Shown one piece after another: positions 1 through 40,924 of a stretch of 64,000 bases of DNA. The notes beneath the pieces were generated by a model that worked only from the letters and a program-made list of their open reading frames with translations, searched no databases and was not told the origin of the DNA. The DNA is from Larus michahellis (Eukaryota; Chordata; Aves; Charadriiformes; Laridae). Numbering within the stretch: position 1 is the first letter of the stretch; each line of letters starts with the position of its first letter. Where the stretch lies: the NCBI RefSeq assembly GCF_964199755.1, contig NC_133911.1, positions 3,313,001-3,377,000 of the forward strand, given 5' to 3'. A program made the position numbers and the translations under genes.

Positions 1-1096
1 ATCTGGTGGATAATAGACCAACTCCATCACCAGCGCCCTGCTGGCCTCGGGGGCACAGCCACTCGCCGCACAGTCCCTACTAAAAATTAGGCATTGGCCA
101 TTGCGTGCCCCGGGGAGGGTCTGCCCGACAACACGATGTGGTTCCTGCGTCAGCAAGATGCAGCCCCTCTGAGCTGCTTTTAGACCTTTATAGCCTATTA
201 AGAAAGAAAAAAAAATAAAAAAACAACCCAAAAAACCCCTGAGGTTTTGCTCACATCCACATTATCCTCAGCTGGAAGGATCTGCTGAGGTCTCGGCACA
301 GACTGCTCCGAGTGAGGTCAAGGCAGAGCAGATGCAGGGGCCTCTTCCCTGCAGACATCTCCCCCCCCTCTCCCCAAAAAATGCCGCTGCTCCCCAGAAA
401 CCAGGGTCCGCTCTCACCCTTGCACATGGAGTGGGACTGCATTTGATGGCAACAGCGAGCCCGTGCCACTGCCCCATCCCACCCAACCAGGGCTTCACTC
501 TGGCCTCCCCGGGCTCGTTCTCACGCTGCTGTAATGAACCCGCGTGGCCAACGTGGCTCCTCTTCTTCCCTTCCCGTTACTGCGTGGCAGCTTGTCGTGG
601 CTTCCACCAGCGCTGCGCTCCGGCATTCCTGGAGTGCCACACTTCCATTCTGCATCACGCCTTATGCTCCATCTGCCCCGTGACACCACGGGGACTGGAG
701 GACACCGGAGTCCCAAGTGCAAGGGACAATTTACTTCATACAGGCTTCATATCTTGAGGCTACTTCAGCCGGGACACGACAGACCCCACATATGCTGTAT
801 ACACTGGGTTGTATTCACACACATATAGATGAATATACATGTATACGCTCAGGTGTATCCACACCACCTTTTCTATCGCCATGAGCCCCACCACGCAGCC
901 CAGGACATGTACTGCAGGAAAATAATGTCCTCCACACCGTGCAGTCACCCCAGTGTGCCCAGGAGCTCCGGGATACAAACAGGGGCTCCTCAAAACGCAC
1001 CCACACCTCGTACCACGACCAATATTAGTGTCCACAGTGCGCCGACCCGTTCCTACCACGGACCTTCGCCAACCCAAGGCCTCTGTGGTAGCTCTC
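1..1096. other. 3' flank of FHAD1, no gene seen
   Basis: This stretch lies downstream of the proposed FHAD1 stop codon. It holds an A-rich tract near 202-237 and otherwise ordinary GC-rich unique sequence. Several open frames of 60-140 codons run through it on both strands, but they overlap one another, have no recognisable protein content and lack convincing splice signals. I see no canonical minus-strand AATAAA (TTTATT on the plus strand) close to the stop, so the FHAD1 3' end is not fixed. Confidence 0.5.
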
Positions 1097-28129
<27,033 letters not shown>

Positions 28130-28229
28130 TGCCCGGCCCCTTCACCTGCAAGGCTCGCGTTAAAAAAAAACCAAACTCCTCATTTAGCCACCCCCCATCC
28201 AACCCGCGCAACTGAGCCCAAAACGTCTT

Positions 28230-28480
28230 GACCGACTCTTGCAGTCGAAATTCTACAAACTCAACCCAACTGTGGCTCTGCCGTGGCCGGCGGCGCGGCC
28301 GCAGCCTCGCAGTAGCCTTGGAAACACCGGCGGCGCCGGAGCTGCTGCCCTCCTGGCTGCATTTCTCCCTTTGTTTTCCTTTCTTTTTTTTTCTTCTCCT
28401 TTTACCAAGCAACCAGCCCAGCAGCACTACACAGCTCCGCGCCGGCCGCAGCTCTCCTTGCCAGCGGGTGACACACGCAG
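28230..28480. promoter_or_regulatory. FHAD1: CpG-rich promoter region of FHAD1
   Basis: About 100-350 bp upstream of the FHAD1 start codon lies a CG-dense patch with GGCCGGCGGCGCGGCCGC and further CpGs to about 28450, interrupted by a pyrimidine tract (about 28365-28405). No TATA box is evident. Its position and composition fit a CpG-type promoter for the minus-strand FHAD1 transcript. The exact start site cannot be read from the sequence. Confidence 0.5.
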
Positions 28481-29920
28481 CAACACGTCCCCACATCTCC
28501 AAAAACTCCAGAGGGGCCGTGCAAGCTGCCAGTGAACATTTTTTCCCCTGTTTTACTTATTTTCTATTTAATACCGTGCACGCACAAACAGGTCTGGCAA
28601 CCTCAGGCAAGTGGCTAAACATTGCCGCCTGGTGATGGGGACACTTCTCCGCCAACGTGCCTTCATCCCACGCTGCCACACAACCTTTTTCAGCAGAAAA
28701 AGGGAAAATAACGCACCATCACACTGTGATAATTCCCATGCCTTTCCCACATTGCTTTCCAACTTCTTTTAATGCATTTTCCCAGAGCAATTGTGGCTCC
28801 GCTGACTGGTTGGTGACCTGGGCACAGGTCAAGCACCAGCATGCATCCCCCCTGCAATGGGATTTGGGAAGGAGGGACGCGCGGCAGCCCTAAAATACCC
28901 CAAACCACTGCGTTTCCCTCAACCCCAGTGCTGTGACATACACAACACAACCATAATCCTTTTGAAGAGCAGCCCAGGCCTGCTGGAAATGAGCCTAAAC
29001 TGTGCATTTTTTTTCAACAGCAAACCCCGCGATCGCTTTCTGGGCCAGTTCTGCTCCCACAGGTGAGAAATTCCCACGTCATCTGGCTGAAAGACGTAGC
29101 AGCAGAGCACAAATCCGCCCTGCAGCTGAGCTCGCCGGCACACGGACACAGAAGCGGGCATCCTGCCCCAGAGCGGCTACAGCCCCACGGGGCTGCAAGT
29201 CACCAGCCACAGAATCACAGAATGGCAGGGGTTGGAAGGCACCTCTGGAGATCACCCCGTCCCACCCCCTGCCAGAGCAGGGTCACCCACAGCAGGTGGC
29301 ACAGGAACGCGTCCAGGTGGGGTTGGAATGTCTCCAGAGACGGAGACTCCCCCACCTCTCTGGGCAGCCTGTGCCAGGGCTCTGCCACCCTCACAGCAAA
29401 GAAGTTCCTCCTCCTGTTGAGATGGAACTTCCCATGGTCACGTTTGTGCCCGTTACCCCTTGTCCTGTGCTGGGCACCACTGAAAAGAGCCTGGCCCCAT
29501 CCTCCTCACACTCACCCTTTCAGTATTTATAAGCGTTGATAAGCTCCCCCCTCAGTCCTCTTTTTTCCAGACTGAAGAGACCCAAATCCCTCAGCCTTCC
29601 TTCATCAGAGAGGTGTTCCAGTCCCCTCAGCATCTTGGTAGCCCTTTGCTGTCCCCTCTCCAGCAGTTCCCTGCCCTTCTTGGCCCAACCGTGTGGATGC
29701 ACGCCCACCAAATCACAGCGCTTTGCCTCAAAAATTAATTGCCCATCTACAAATACCCTGCAAATAAAGGTTTCCTGTTTTTCCCAAGGCTGCTCTGGTG
29801 CTTGGCAGGACCCAGATGCCACCCCCAGACACGTAAGTGTAAGTCCTGTGGTACAATGGGCACCACATGGCTGTTTCTGATGCAGACAGTGTTTTGAGAC
29901 AGAGCAGAGAGACGCTCCCT
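28481..29920. other. FHAD1-TMEM88B intergenic spacer
   Basis: This spacer separates the FHAD1 promoter patch from the predicted TMEM88B poly(A) site. Apart from the CR1 fragment at 29210-29690 I see only unique sequence. Open frames here are short, overlap on both strands and have no splice-site support. Confidence 0.55.
29210..29690 (-). mobile_element. CR1 LINE 3' fragment (minus-sense)
   Basis: From AGAATCACAGAATGGCAGGG onward this is the reverse complement of a CR1 tail of a different subfamily from the 7.6 kb copy (GGAAGGCACCTCTGGAGATC; GCAAAGAAGTTCCTCCTCC). It occupies the space between the FHAD1 promoter and the TMEM88B 3' end. Confidence 0.9.
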
Positions 29921-29940
29921 CAGTGGAGATTTGGCATGAT

Positions 29941-29946
29941 TTTATT
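29941..29946 (-). terminator. TMEM88B: poly(A) signal, likely TMEM88B
   Basis: Plus-strand TTTATT is AATAAA on the minus strand, embedded in TATAAATAAA. It lies 1.3 kb downstream of the TMEM88B stop and is the first canonical signal I noticed before the CR1 at 29.2-29.7 kb. It predicts a 3' UTR of about 1.3 kb. Confidence 0.55.
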
Positions 29947-31258
29947 TATACATAACACTTGAAATAGTTATATTTGGGAGGCAGGGGAACAACAGGCAGC
30001 GGGAGTACAGAGCTTGCAGTGATCAGCAGCACACAGACCCCACTAACTAGACACTACAGAGACCCACAGGGATTTTAAAAGGATCATGCATCAAGCTCAT
30101 GCTTTTCCCTACCCGCCATACCTTTCACATACACTGTGCTTTTCTCCCAGTTGCAATTTATGGCACATCATATGACAGAGGAATCCAGGGTATTACTTCC
30201 AAGATCACTGAAATCACAAGGGAGATCCAGCTGACTTTGCTAAGCATCAGTTCAGGCCCAGTGGGAGTCCTGCAGGATCACGGGAGGTATCTGTGACCCT
30301 CAAAACAAGGCATTATACACTGTTCCTCACAGGCATAAGCTCTTAGCCCTGATCAGGGAGAACTTGTAGTACTCAGCAGCCACCATGAGTCTTCAGCTCC
30401 TCCTGCCAGGAATCCTAAAACTGACCCGAACCCTCAGCCAGGTTTAGCCCCAGACAAAACCTGAGCACAGCATATCGGACAAGGAGCTATTTGCTGGTTA
30501 ATAACCATCAGCCGTTACCAGGCGTGCATATTTCAGATCAGCAGCTGGCAGGGAAGAAACCCAACCATCAGCATTTGTTTCCACAGCCACCCCAGTGACC
30601 TGACTGAGGAACGGTGAAAGGAGCATAAGCACTGCTATAGACATGGGAAGAGGGATTGCCAAGTGGGGGAAAAATATCTGATGCGTAGGAAAGTGGCAGA
30701 ACCCAAACATCACAGAGGCAGTGACCCACAGACACCTCCGCAAGAGGTTAGGAGCGTTGGCAGTCCAACGCATGGGAAAACCGCAGTTGCTTCCCCTTGG
30801 CTGGATGCTTCAAAGGCTGCCTTTCCCAAGGAGACCTCTCCGAGGTGTGCAGCAAAGTCAGCAGCCGCTCTCGCCACTGTTCAATCCTGTACACACGTAC
30901 TCTATGTCCCAGCTGAGGCAGAACATGCTGCCAAGACTGCAAACAGTGCTGTGTTCTGAATGCCGCAGGCACTGGGAAGAATCCCTCTTTTTTTCAGGGC
31001 TGAACATTGTCTTTACCGTCAAGGACTTGGTTTTTTTTCCTGTATTTCACCCATGGTGGGCAGAATCCTACCCTCTTAGACAAAGCTGTAGGAGCTGGCT
31101 CATTAATGGACCTCCGTTTCTCTCACATCTAAGTGCTACACAGCCTTCCTCAGCAGACGCGTCAGGATGGTGATTCTGGGAGGTAACGGTGACGGTGGGG
31201 ATGGACAGGGCAGGGAGAAGCAGGTGCTGGCTAGGGCAGGGCCTCTGGTGCTGCAAAC

Positions 31259-34200
31259 TCACACCCAGGCCTTGACTTGAGTGTTCCACCCCTTGACACA
31301 GCTGCACAGGCCTCCCTCCTCGTACCAGCGCCACTTCACGCCCTTGTACACAGCCCTGCTGTACGGCTGGAAGCACATGAAGAGGTGGAGACGCCTTGCC
31401 AGGCTGCAGTAGATAGCCATGGCCACCACAATGAGAGGGGACATGATGACGAAGCCAAGGATAATGAGGGCAGAAGAACTGTTGTCATCCAAGATGCTTC
31501 TGCAGTAGCGGGCAGCTGAGTGCAGCACCTGTGGGAAGAGAGACGAAGTTTGTCACAGACCTGGTGGTGGGTGGGAGTGGTGACCAAAGTTCCCTTAAGT
31601 TTCTAGCGCTTGCACAGAAAAACACCCCTCTTCCCTCTCTCCGAGCTGAGCCCAGCAACCTTCAGGCCACACTATGTGACTAACAACTCATTTTAATCAA
31701 GCTTTCAATTATTCCAGCCTCACTGCGATAAGCGAGCACTGCACACTGATGCTGAAGTAGGAAACGCTAGTCTTTGTTAAGTCATCAGAACAGCACAGCT
31801 TCACATTTGACAGGCAGAAACTAAATAAAAAGGCCGATTGCTGCTACATCAGTGTGGGTGGCACAACATGCTGGAAATTATAACAAAATAACTAAAATAC
31901 AGCAAGACGTTCGATTCTGCAGACAGAGGTTGGTCATTCCATAGCTACCAGCTGGCTGGAGACTCTCCAGACTCCTGCCCTGGAACAGACCCCTTTGTGT
32001 TCTCTTTTCTCTGTACACGCTGTACTCATTTCTACCTCCCCACTGCAAGATCTGCCAGCAAAACCCCTCAGCCCCATGTGGCTCAAAGCATCCAGCACAC
32101 TAACTGGTCCTCACCGAGTGGCATTGAAAGCTCTCCCTTCGTCCTGGCAGCAGCAGATCTGAGTCAAGCCACTCAGTTCTCCTGCATTAACAAATGCTAT
32201 AGGCAACCCCCACGTCCCCTAGCTGCCTTTCCTTTTGCCATATTCTTTCAGCAGTACAAGAAACACAACCCATCATACTTTAAAAAAAGAATAAAAGCCA
32301 TCTAATGGATCTGCAGCGCAGAAATCGGCCTCTGGCTACTAGGAAGGCATTGAAAAGCAGTAGCCCAAAGAAAAAGGACTGCTCTTGTGAAGCCATACTG
32401 CCGCAATCCCTCTCTATGCCTATTAAAGTCTGTGTTGAAAGACTCCTTACAGCTAACAGCAACAGGGCTGCTTTCACTTCTGATCTACTTGAGTGTACTC
32501 GAAAACCTTTTGCATCTCCTCGAAGCCTTTGACTGGAGAGCACGGGGTGTGCACAGGAGGACTTGAGGTTTTGGGAGGTGAAGGTCGAGCAGAGTGAAGC
32601 TGGAAGGGGTAATTCCAGGAGTCAGTCCTCATACTTTTTCCCATTTTGGGTTCAATTTGAAGCTCATATTTATGACTTCCAAGGACCGGTTTCAGATCAT
32701 AGGAAAAAATTATTTAAGGGCTTTACAGGCAATCTCATTTTAAATCTACCCTAAAAAGCCTCATGTCTCACAGAGTCCTCATTGCACTTGTGGAGACAGA
32801 CCAGCATTTTACCAAGGCCCACACTGCACTTTCTCCCAGTGAGAGTTTATTAGGTTATTTCTAGTGTTACTCTTCAATAAAACAAAAGTCATTCTACGCA
32901 CATGCCCTTTTGTATACGAAAATCCTAACAGCTATGGACTGTAAAAGGCAAGTGTTGGAACCCACAATGAAGAAGGGTTGCACGACTATCCAGGTACATC
33001 AGGACCTCCTCTGAGCCACTTTTGTTCTCTGTAGGCTCTCCAGAGCCTCCCACTTTATCCCGTTGGGCAACACACACATTTACATCCCATACTAAAACAT
33101 TTCCAAAAGGCGTCAGAGACGCAGCGGGAATTTCCTGGCCCAGAGGTACATGATTTCTCTACGAATTATGCTTCACTCCAACCAGCACTTGTGTCTGCCT
33201 TACGAAACAATTAGCATGACAGATGTCTCCCCGTTCATTAGTTGGCAGGACCAGGAAAAGCTTTTCAATAACAGCAACTATGAGTTGTCGTCATTTCAGG
33301 GCAATAAAAATCAAAGCCAAACTTCTCAGACCAGCAAATACATCAGTACCGAGAAAACAACAGTAACACAGTCCCTTTGTCCGGGAGCTTTGAGATGGGG
33401 AGCTGTGGGGTGACAGCTCGTGTTGCTGGGACATCAGCTGGATAACACAATACAATGGCTTTATTGGAAAGTTACAGCACATCCCCCAAAGCCATAAATG
33501 CCTGTAAGCCAACAGTATGTCTTCGCGTGCTGTGGTGTCCCAGGGTTTAAGGGGCCTCAAATAAGCAAACTAAGATTCCACCTACAGAACGAACACCTTT
33601 GCCACGCATTCACAGCTCCTCAGGGTAAATATCACTGGTGCTAAAAGCACTGACACGGCAGCAGCTCTCCCAGAGCCCAGTGACAGTTTACACACCTGGG
33701 AAACGTGATTTCACACATCAGCTAGGCAGGAAGGGTGTCTCCTCCGTCCCTGTGCAGTGAGACCTCCACAGCTACGCCCATGCACAGCTCCACAAAAGTC
33801 AGCAGAGCCTTACTGGGTTAAACTGGGCAAATGGCTGACCCTGCTGCTTGGTTGGACCCTTTCCTACCACCCATGCTAGGATCCGCTCACTCAGACAGAG
33901 GTCCCAAGGACTTGGGCGATTAAATAGGATGCACAGGTTCCATTAAAAGGAAGGGGAAAAGCTTTCTTCTTTCAATATTTCTCTGGCAAATGCATCAGTT
34001 TGAGAAGATTTAAATAATCTTCCCTTTAGTTCAATTCTGTGCGATGGGGAGACCAATATTTTGAGTCCATTGTCCCTGCTGGGCGTGTTTTTTCCCCTGA
34101 AGAAGGAAGTAAAAGAGCTCTTCTAACTCAGGATAATCAGCAAGAGAAGTCATATTGAGCTGCTCCAACAGTCACTGCCTGCGAGGAAAACAGGAGAACT

Positions 34201-35641
34201 GCTTTTTCACATCCACACTTAGTCAAGTGATTCCAAACATATTTATAGAAATATACCAAAGCGAAATTTATAAGTAATGAACTAATAAAATCCAGAGGAC
34301 AGCAACCAACTGGAAGAAACATGCACACAGCCAGAGCCTTTCCTGACAAAGCAGGCTCATTTGTTGGTGCAAGAAACCGTACGGCACATTTGGGAACACA
34401 TCTGAATGTCAGGTTGGCATAAGGGGATTATATATTCTGTTAGACTTTACTAGTTCTATCAGTAGTCATTAGGCAGATGAAATACGACACGCTGCAGAAG
34501 GCTTACTTAAGTGGAAAGTAACAAACCTTATCAGAGCCCATGTAGGACCTGGGTGAATTACAGAGTTGGGGTTGGCAGCTCTCAGTAACAGAGGTCACAG
34601 AAAGAGAGAGAAATATTGTGGCATTAAAATGCAAACAGCAACTCTGTCAGCCAGGGTGTGTATTCACCTGACCTGTCACAGCTACTTGTTATTTTCATGG
34701 GAATACAACTTCATTGCCCAATCAAGCTTCCATTTCCCACAATACTGGAAGAAAAGCAGGGTAAAAATGTCTGTCTCTCATTCCTGACAGCATTCAGATG
34801 TGCCCACAAGATTGGCATCTCATCCAAGCTTGTTGTGAAATACTATAGATTTATGCCTGATCACATTACACTTAAACAACTGTACAAAGTGCAGTGCACC
34901 GGGGTCGGACCAAGGGGTCCCATGCTGTCTCAGTCCCCGAGGAGCTGAGCAGTCACAGGCAGCTTGTCAGTGTTCTGTCTCTCCCGTGAGAGCCTTTCTG
35001 TCTACTGACACAACCTAGGGGTGCCAACCAACTACTTTAAGACAATTAGACCAGAAACCGTAAAGCCTGTACTTCCCCGGACAAATGCACATGCCAGCCT
35101 CGCTGACAGCTGTGTCACCAAGCAGAGACCGTTCCCTTCTACAACCAGGAGCCTGCGGCTCCACATGAACCGCCATAAACCTGCTCTTGTCAGCCCAGTC
35201 TATACCTGCCCCGGAGAAAATCCATACGCATACACACCCCTTAGGAAAACAAACCCAAACCTCAGGGAGTCTAGCCTTTCCTTTACAGCCACTGTTCTAA
35301 AATAAACCCCTTATGGATGGCCCTGCCTTAGAGGTGGCTCTTAATAGCCAAGTGGAGCAAGGCTTACTTACCCGAGAGTGGCATTGGAAGCCAAAGTAAA
35401 CCACCACAATGGTAGGAAGCAGGACAACGGTGAAGATAACAAACATCAGGAGCAAATTAACGAAAAAGACCAAGGAGTTCATGGTGACTACCACCAGGGT
35501 CCATGCCAAGCAGCACCAGGCACTCCGCGGTTCCCTGGGAAGGAGCTGGTCATTCATGTCATATGGCGGGAGGCTAGGAATCATCCGAGACTTCTCCGAG
35601 AGGTTGTCTGCTCCAAAGTCCTCAGTGTCCTGGCCAGACAT
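31259..35641 (-). CDS. TMEM88B: TMEM88B, two-exon transmembrane protein
   Basis: TMEM88-family proteins are small membrane proteins. TMEM88 itself binds the Dishevelled PDZ domain through a C-terminal -WV motif and damps Wnt signalling. Coding exon 1 is 35372-35641 (90 codons, donor CGG/GTAAGT) and exon 2 is 31259-31528 (acceptor CCCACAG, 89 codons plus TGA), joining in phase 0 to give 179 aa. The N-terminus is acidic (MSGQDTEDFG). Residues about 45-88 are strongly hydrophobic and end in the family word YFGFQCHSR. A second hydrophobic stretch (ALIILGFVIMSPLIVVAMA) spans about 115-135, followed by SLARRLH. The C-terminus ends in KAWV, a class-III-like PDZ ligand that matches the -CAWV of human TMEM88B as I recall it. 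Its neighbour MRPL20, divergently transcribed 5.5 kb away, also agrees with the human cluster. Confidence 0.9.
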
Positions 35642-38600
35642 TCTTCAAGAAGGCTGCTAATCAACTCACACTGTTATTCAAAATGGTTTCTTTGCTTTTG
35701 GCAATAGACCTGGGAAGTAACTTGCAGAGGCCTCTTCCACACACGGACAAGAACACTTAACCAGCGACCATAATGGCGCAAGGAAGGAAAGCCCTCTTTT
35801 GGCCACCTGCTCTCCCAGGCCCTGGCCAGCACAGTTTGTTTCCTTTCAGAATGTTTTCCAGCAGTGTCCCAAGCTGGCTTTCAAAGTAGATGTGGCTGCT
35901 GGAAGTTTGGCAATTATTTTGCTTTTGAATCCATAGTACTTCTGAATTTGTTGTTGTTCTTCCTAGAATTATGATCCCAAGAAGTCCCAAAGAGTTGCTG
36001 TCTTAGCTTTGATAGGCTGCTTGGTTCCAGAGAACACCTAGCTTTAGCATCCTCCTCCACCTTCTAGCGCTGCTCGTTGCTGAGAATACCGGGCTTAGGC
36101 ACTTTCAGGCAGTTCCTTGACTTCAAATCATTTTCACCCTGTACCCAGGTAAATATTCCCCCTCGTGTCTCATCCAAATGAAGTGACCAGTGAAGATAAT
36201 GAAGAGCAGTTTTTTCTCCACTCTCTGCCTTGCAGAAGTCCTTGCCCACACCTCGCAGAGCTTGGAGCAGTGTGTGATTTCACTGCTCTCCGCTGCCTGC
36301 ACTCACAGGCACTCGAAGCAAGCAGCGTCTTCCTTTCTGAGCCGGGTCTGAGCTTTGCAACACTGCTCTATTTACAGGGTAGATTCTGAAGCTGCTTTCT
36401 GCGCTAGCCAATCCTTTACATCTCTCTCTCTGCTGAAGTGATTTAGCACACAGCAACCAAGAGCCACGCTCAAACCATACACTCCCAGGTCAAGATGGTC
36501 CCATTGCAGTTTTAATTATTCTGCCTCTGACTCATTTTCTACCATTTCTCTCTAGATTAAAAAACCTTAGAGAAATTGATAATAATCATCATATACCTCA
36601 GAAATCTGTTCTCTGCAGTCATCGCTGTTATTGTTTGCAGAACATACTGTAATTCTGGTAGTGAAGGCAAAGCATTTATCAATTATTTCATCTGCCTCAT
36701 GATCAATATTAACGAAGAATTTCAGCGATATCTATGCATTTATGTAGCCTTTCAGATACGTTCATATATGCATGATCGTAGTATTGCAGGAGGGAGAAAA
36801 CTTCCTTAACTCCAGAGGAAACTGAGATAGCACAGGTCTTACCAGAAGGCACAGCTCATCTCCGGCACAAGTCAGGGAAAGAATCCAGGAGTCCCGCGTT
36901 CCGCTTGATGCTATTTCTCTCAGAATAATTCTGCCCTAGAAAAAGGTTATCAGAAAAACGAGGTTCACACAATACTAAATGTAAAATGATTTTATAATAA
37001 TCACAGACGAGTGCTAGCTTTCCTTTATTAAATGCTTCTGTTAAAAATTGTACATTTTGGGTGCCCCTGCCGTTGTTGGGTGTTCTGGTATGTTTATCTG
37101 CCTTACTTATTTACTTTTCAGATCAAACTGTGGCAACGGTGGTGGCAGGTTTATTATTTATGTAAAATTCTACCTTCTTCATGATGCTTTGGGAAGGAGA
37201 AAATAAAAGCGGGAGGCGGTATCTCCACTAGAATCCTGTTCATTTACCAAGTGACACAAGAGTAACTTTTCTTAAACATTGGTTTCAACTGGGATTCATC
37301 CCAAACGGGTAACCGGTGGCTATTCCCCTGGCTATGGTGGGGTTCGGTTGGACTGGATAGGTTTCATTGTTTGGTGGTGCCTGGCTGGAGGGAAAAGCCT
37401 CTCACCCCAGAGAGCAACAGGGGAAGGAGAAAACATCAGAGCTAGAGACCCATTCTCCACCCAAAAGAGGGGGGAGCTGCGCTGGTCCTCTGGTGCTAAT
37501 GACTTAAACTCAATTTCTCTTGAGTAATTTTATTTCCTCTAGCTCTAGCACTGAAGGTGACACTGAATTTAATTAATCTGTTTCGTTTGTTATTATTTAT
37601 TCTTTCTGCTGAGTTCTGTCTCAGTGGAGAAAAAAAAAAAAAAAAGTTGATGTGCCAAGAGAGGGCAAGAAGTTTAAAAATAAACTTTTGAGACTGACAG
37701 CGCTGCCAGCAGCCTGTATCCCGATTTGTTCCAGAAGGAATATACTGGTAAATAAGAGAAAACATTAATTTGTAGCACAGATTAAAGTCAACATCTGTCT
37801 GTATTGAGTTCAGCAGCCCTGGACAGAGCAGGGTAGGGAAGTGTGAAGTCCAGAAAGCAATTGCTTTGCTTTGGGCAGCATGCACCAAGAGTTTCTGGTA
37901 CTGGACCGTCCACAGCCAGCCCCCCAGTTTCCCAGCCACAACAGGGAGCCCGGGACCACCTGAGCCTGCCTCACCGGACAGAAGTGAAACCAGAAGCACA
38001 GAACGGCATAGAAGGGGTTGAAGGAGCCAAGGATAAGCTGATTTTCCCTGTGGAATACTGCTCTGACAATCCTATTTCCTTCCGTTGAAAGATTGTTCTA
38101 GTCTCTGGTTACCCCACGGAGCTGGAGTGCCAAAGATCATCTCGGGTACTGCAGTGTATTGCATGCACTGATCTCTGGGAATAATGGTTTTCCTTGGTTT
38201 TTAAACTGAAAAATACATGAAAATTACTTCTTTAACCTGATTATAAATTCATTTACCACAGCTCTGCATTGTAAGTCAAAAAACAAGAGACAACTGTCTC
38301 CCAAATATGAAGATGTTCCTCTACTTTTTCATTTCTGAATGTCAAGCCATGAAACATTTTTGAAAGGTGTACTAACTAATCCAAATGTTTAAAATCGATT
38401 TCAAAAGCACTTCAGCTGAAAGATCAATTTTGATTTTGACAAGACTGTAAACCCCAGGAGCAGCTCTGTTTGGACAGCCACTTTCCTGGGAGAGGGGGAA
38501 TGAATTGTGAAAATGTTTTAGTAATAAATGCGTGAGAGAGATATATTAAAAAATACAGAGAGAAACAGCCTTTAAAACAGACATCAGAGTATGAAAAGTC

Positions 38601-40652
38601 CATTTTCGTCTTGTTCCACCCATTTCCTTCACTGCACTCTCAGGCTGAATGGCTCCCGGGGGAGGATGCAGGGTAGCAGCCTTCTCTCAAGCTGCAAAAT
38701 GTGAAATCTCTGCCCAGATCTATCCAGACATCCAGAGGGAAATAACTATTGAATCCATCCTGCTTTCAGCTGTTGCACTGGCCAGCCACAGTGTTAATAA
38801 AAGCCTGAATCTGTGCGGGAAACCAGATGGAGTTGGATGTAATAAACGTGACAAATGGCATGGAGGCTACCAAAGAATCTCAGTATTTACTATGCCTGTC
38901 CAACAACTGCTGATTTACATGCGTAATGTTTTTTTTTTCAGTTCGATTTATGCCTTCTAAGTGGAGAAAGGACAAGACACACACACACACAACCAAAACG
39001 ATAGGAAGTAGAATCAAGGTTAGGTTCAACCACGGAAAGATTGCAAACTCAGTGCTGGGCGACTAAAATTTCTCCCCCAAAATCACTTCAGCTGTGTTGT
39101 GTTGGGGCACCAGAGAGCTATTAAAACCAAAAATAAATGAAAAACCCAATGAAACCATCAGTAATTCTGCTACTGAAAACAGCTTAGAATAGCCAGGCTG
39201 GTGGATCTGAAGAATTTTTTACCACTTACATTCTTTTTAAGCATTTTGTAACTTTCTTATTTTTTTCAGACCCAGTAGGATCTGTTTATGATGTTCATGA
39301 CAAGTTCTGCCCATCTCGTGGGTTTTCTGCTGACCTGTGTGACTGTTCCAACTTAATATGCACCCTTCACTTAGGAGGAGGGGCAGGAAAAGAAAACGAA
39401 ACAGCTTGATACTTGTTGAAACAATAAAATATTAATTTTACCGTGGGTGAGGGCATGGTGGTGTGGTAAATAACAAAGCTGCTTAAATAGTCATAGAAGT
39501 GCCATAAATACTAAAAAGCTTTGCTAAATCCAGTGAAACTTTCCAAAGTTCTTTTGCTACGATGAAAATGCATTTTAACCTGTCTTCTTTAAATTTATTT
39601 TCTTTTGGAAAAAACCCCACACATTCTAATGATTCTTCTAATTACTGAATGAACTTTGTGTCAAACAAACCCCAGGGATAGCAAGAAAAATTCTAATTCT
39701 GTGGAATTTCCACATCCTCAACAAGTACCTGCCCATAAGCGGGAAAGATGTTTTGATGATGCTGCAATTTATGGAGCAATTTCTAACAGGAGCATCATTG
39801 CTTTGAGATGCCGAAACTGGTAATGATTAAAGATGATCAGACAAATTCTTTAGTTCTCTTCTCCGACAGCACAGACCGTTGCTGCTAGGAATTAATTTTC
39901 CCACTGTCTATAATGACAGCACCATCTTGTGGTTTGGTACAGATGATAAATTTTCATTTTACATCTCACGATCTCTTACACACAGGTGGTTACTGGAAGA
40001 TGTGCTAGCCAGTGTGGAATTGTTCCAGTCACTGAAAACAACACAAAACCTTTTCAGGCTGCTTCAGCACCACTAGTTTGAGCACTGCTAGCGATATAAC
40101 CCAGGGGTGCAGAGGTGCGAACTGAACGGTGACTGCAAGTGAGGACCAGCATCCATAGAACTTTCATAAACAGCTCCAGCACCTCGCAGGACAAATGACA
40201 ATGCAAAACAACAAAGCTGCTCCCTCCCCATGTCTCCACGGACATATGGATTATTTTTTCACTGAAAGCACTTTACTGATCAAACTCGATTACCCACCAT
40301 GTCTAAAGAATTGCGGGTTGAGCCTTTGCATACTAATAGCAAGTTATCACGTAATCGTGTTTTAGGCTGCAGGGACAGGTCACTGATCATCAATATGTCT
40401 GCAGTTTAATAGGAGTATCACAATCACCTTTCTTTGCCTAGTATCATTTGGTGTGCTGCAGTTGCATTTACTTTCAGAAGCTCTCAGGAGCTGACATGCA
40501 ACTCACTGATGGACCGCATCTACCGTTACCTTCGACTGGAGAAGAGCTCAATCAACAGCAACAAAAAAACCCAACTGAACGCAGTAGATCTGTACATTCT
40601 TACTGCAGAACGGAATGCTGAGAGCATTTCTGAAAAGAGTTTTTCACTATTA
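35642..40652. other. TMEM88B-MRPL20 intergenic region
   Basis: This is 5 kb of AT-richer unique sequence. It includes the TMEM88B 5' UTR and promoter (not delimited), an A16 run at 37630-37645 and a short CA repeat near 38981. No open frame has recognisable content or paired splice sites. Human has ANKRD65 between MRPL20 and TMEM88B; I see no ankyrin-repeat coding sequence here. Confidence 0.6.
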
Positions 40653-40915
40653 TAGGACGAGGGAAAATGGTTTTAAACTGGAAGAGGGGAGATTTAGATG
40701 AGATCCGAGGAAGAAATTCTTTGCTGTGAGGGTGGTGAGCCCCTGGCCCAGGTTGCCCAGAGAAGCTGTGGCTGCCCCATCCCTGGAGGGGTTCAAGGCC
40801 AGGTTGGACGGGGCTTGGAGCAACCTGGGCTGGTGGGAGGTGTCCCTGCCCAGGGCAGGGGGTGGAATGAGATGGTCTTTAAGGTCCCTTCAACCCAAAC
40901 CATTCTGCGATCCTT
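40653..40915 (+). mobile_element. CR1 LINE tail upstream of MRPL20
   Basis: This is a plus-sense CR1 3' end, from AGGACGAGGGAAAATGG through GAGGGTGGTGAGCCCCTGGC to CCATTCTGCGATCCTT. The element stops at the border of the MRPL20 CpG-rich promoter, about 190 bp upstream of the start codon. It is very similar to the tail at 22.5-23.4 kb. Confidence 0.93.
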
Positions 40916-40924
40916 ATTCAGGGA

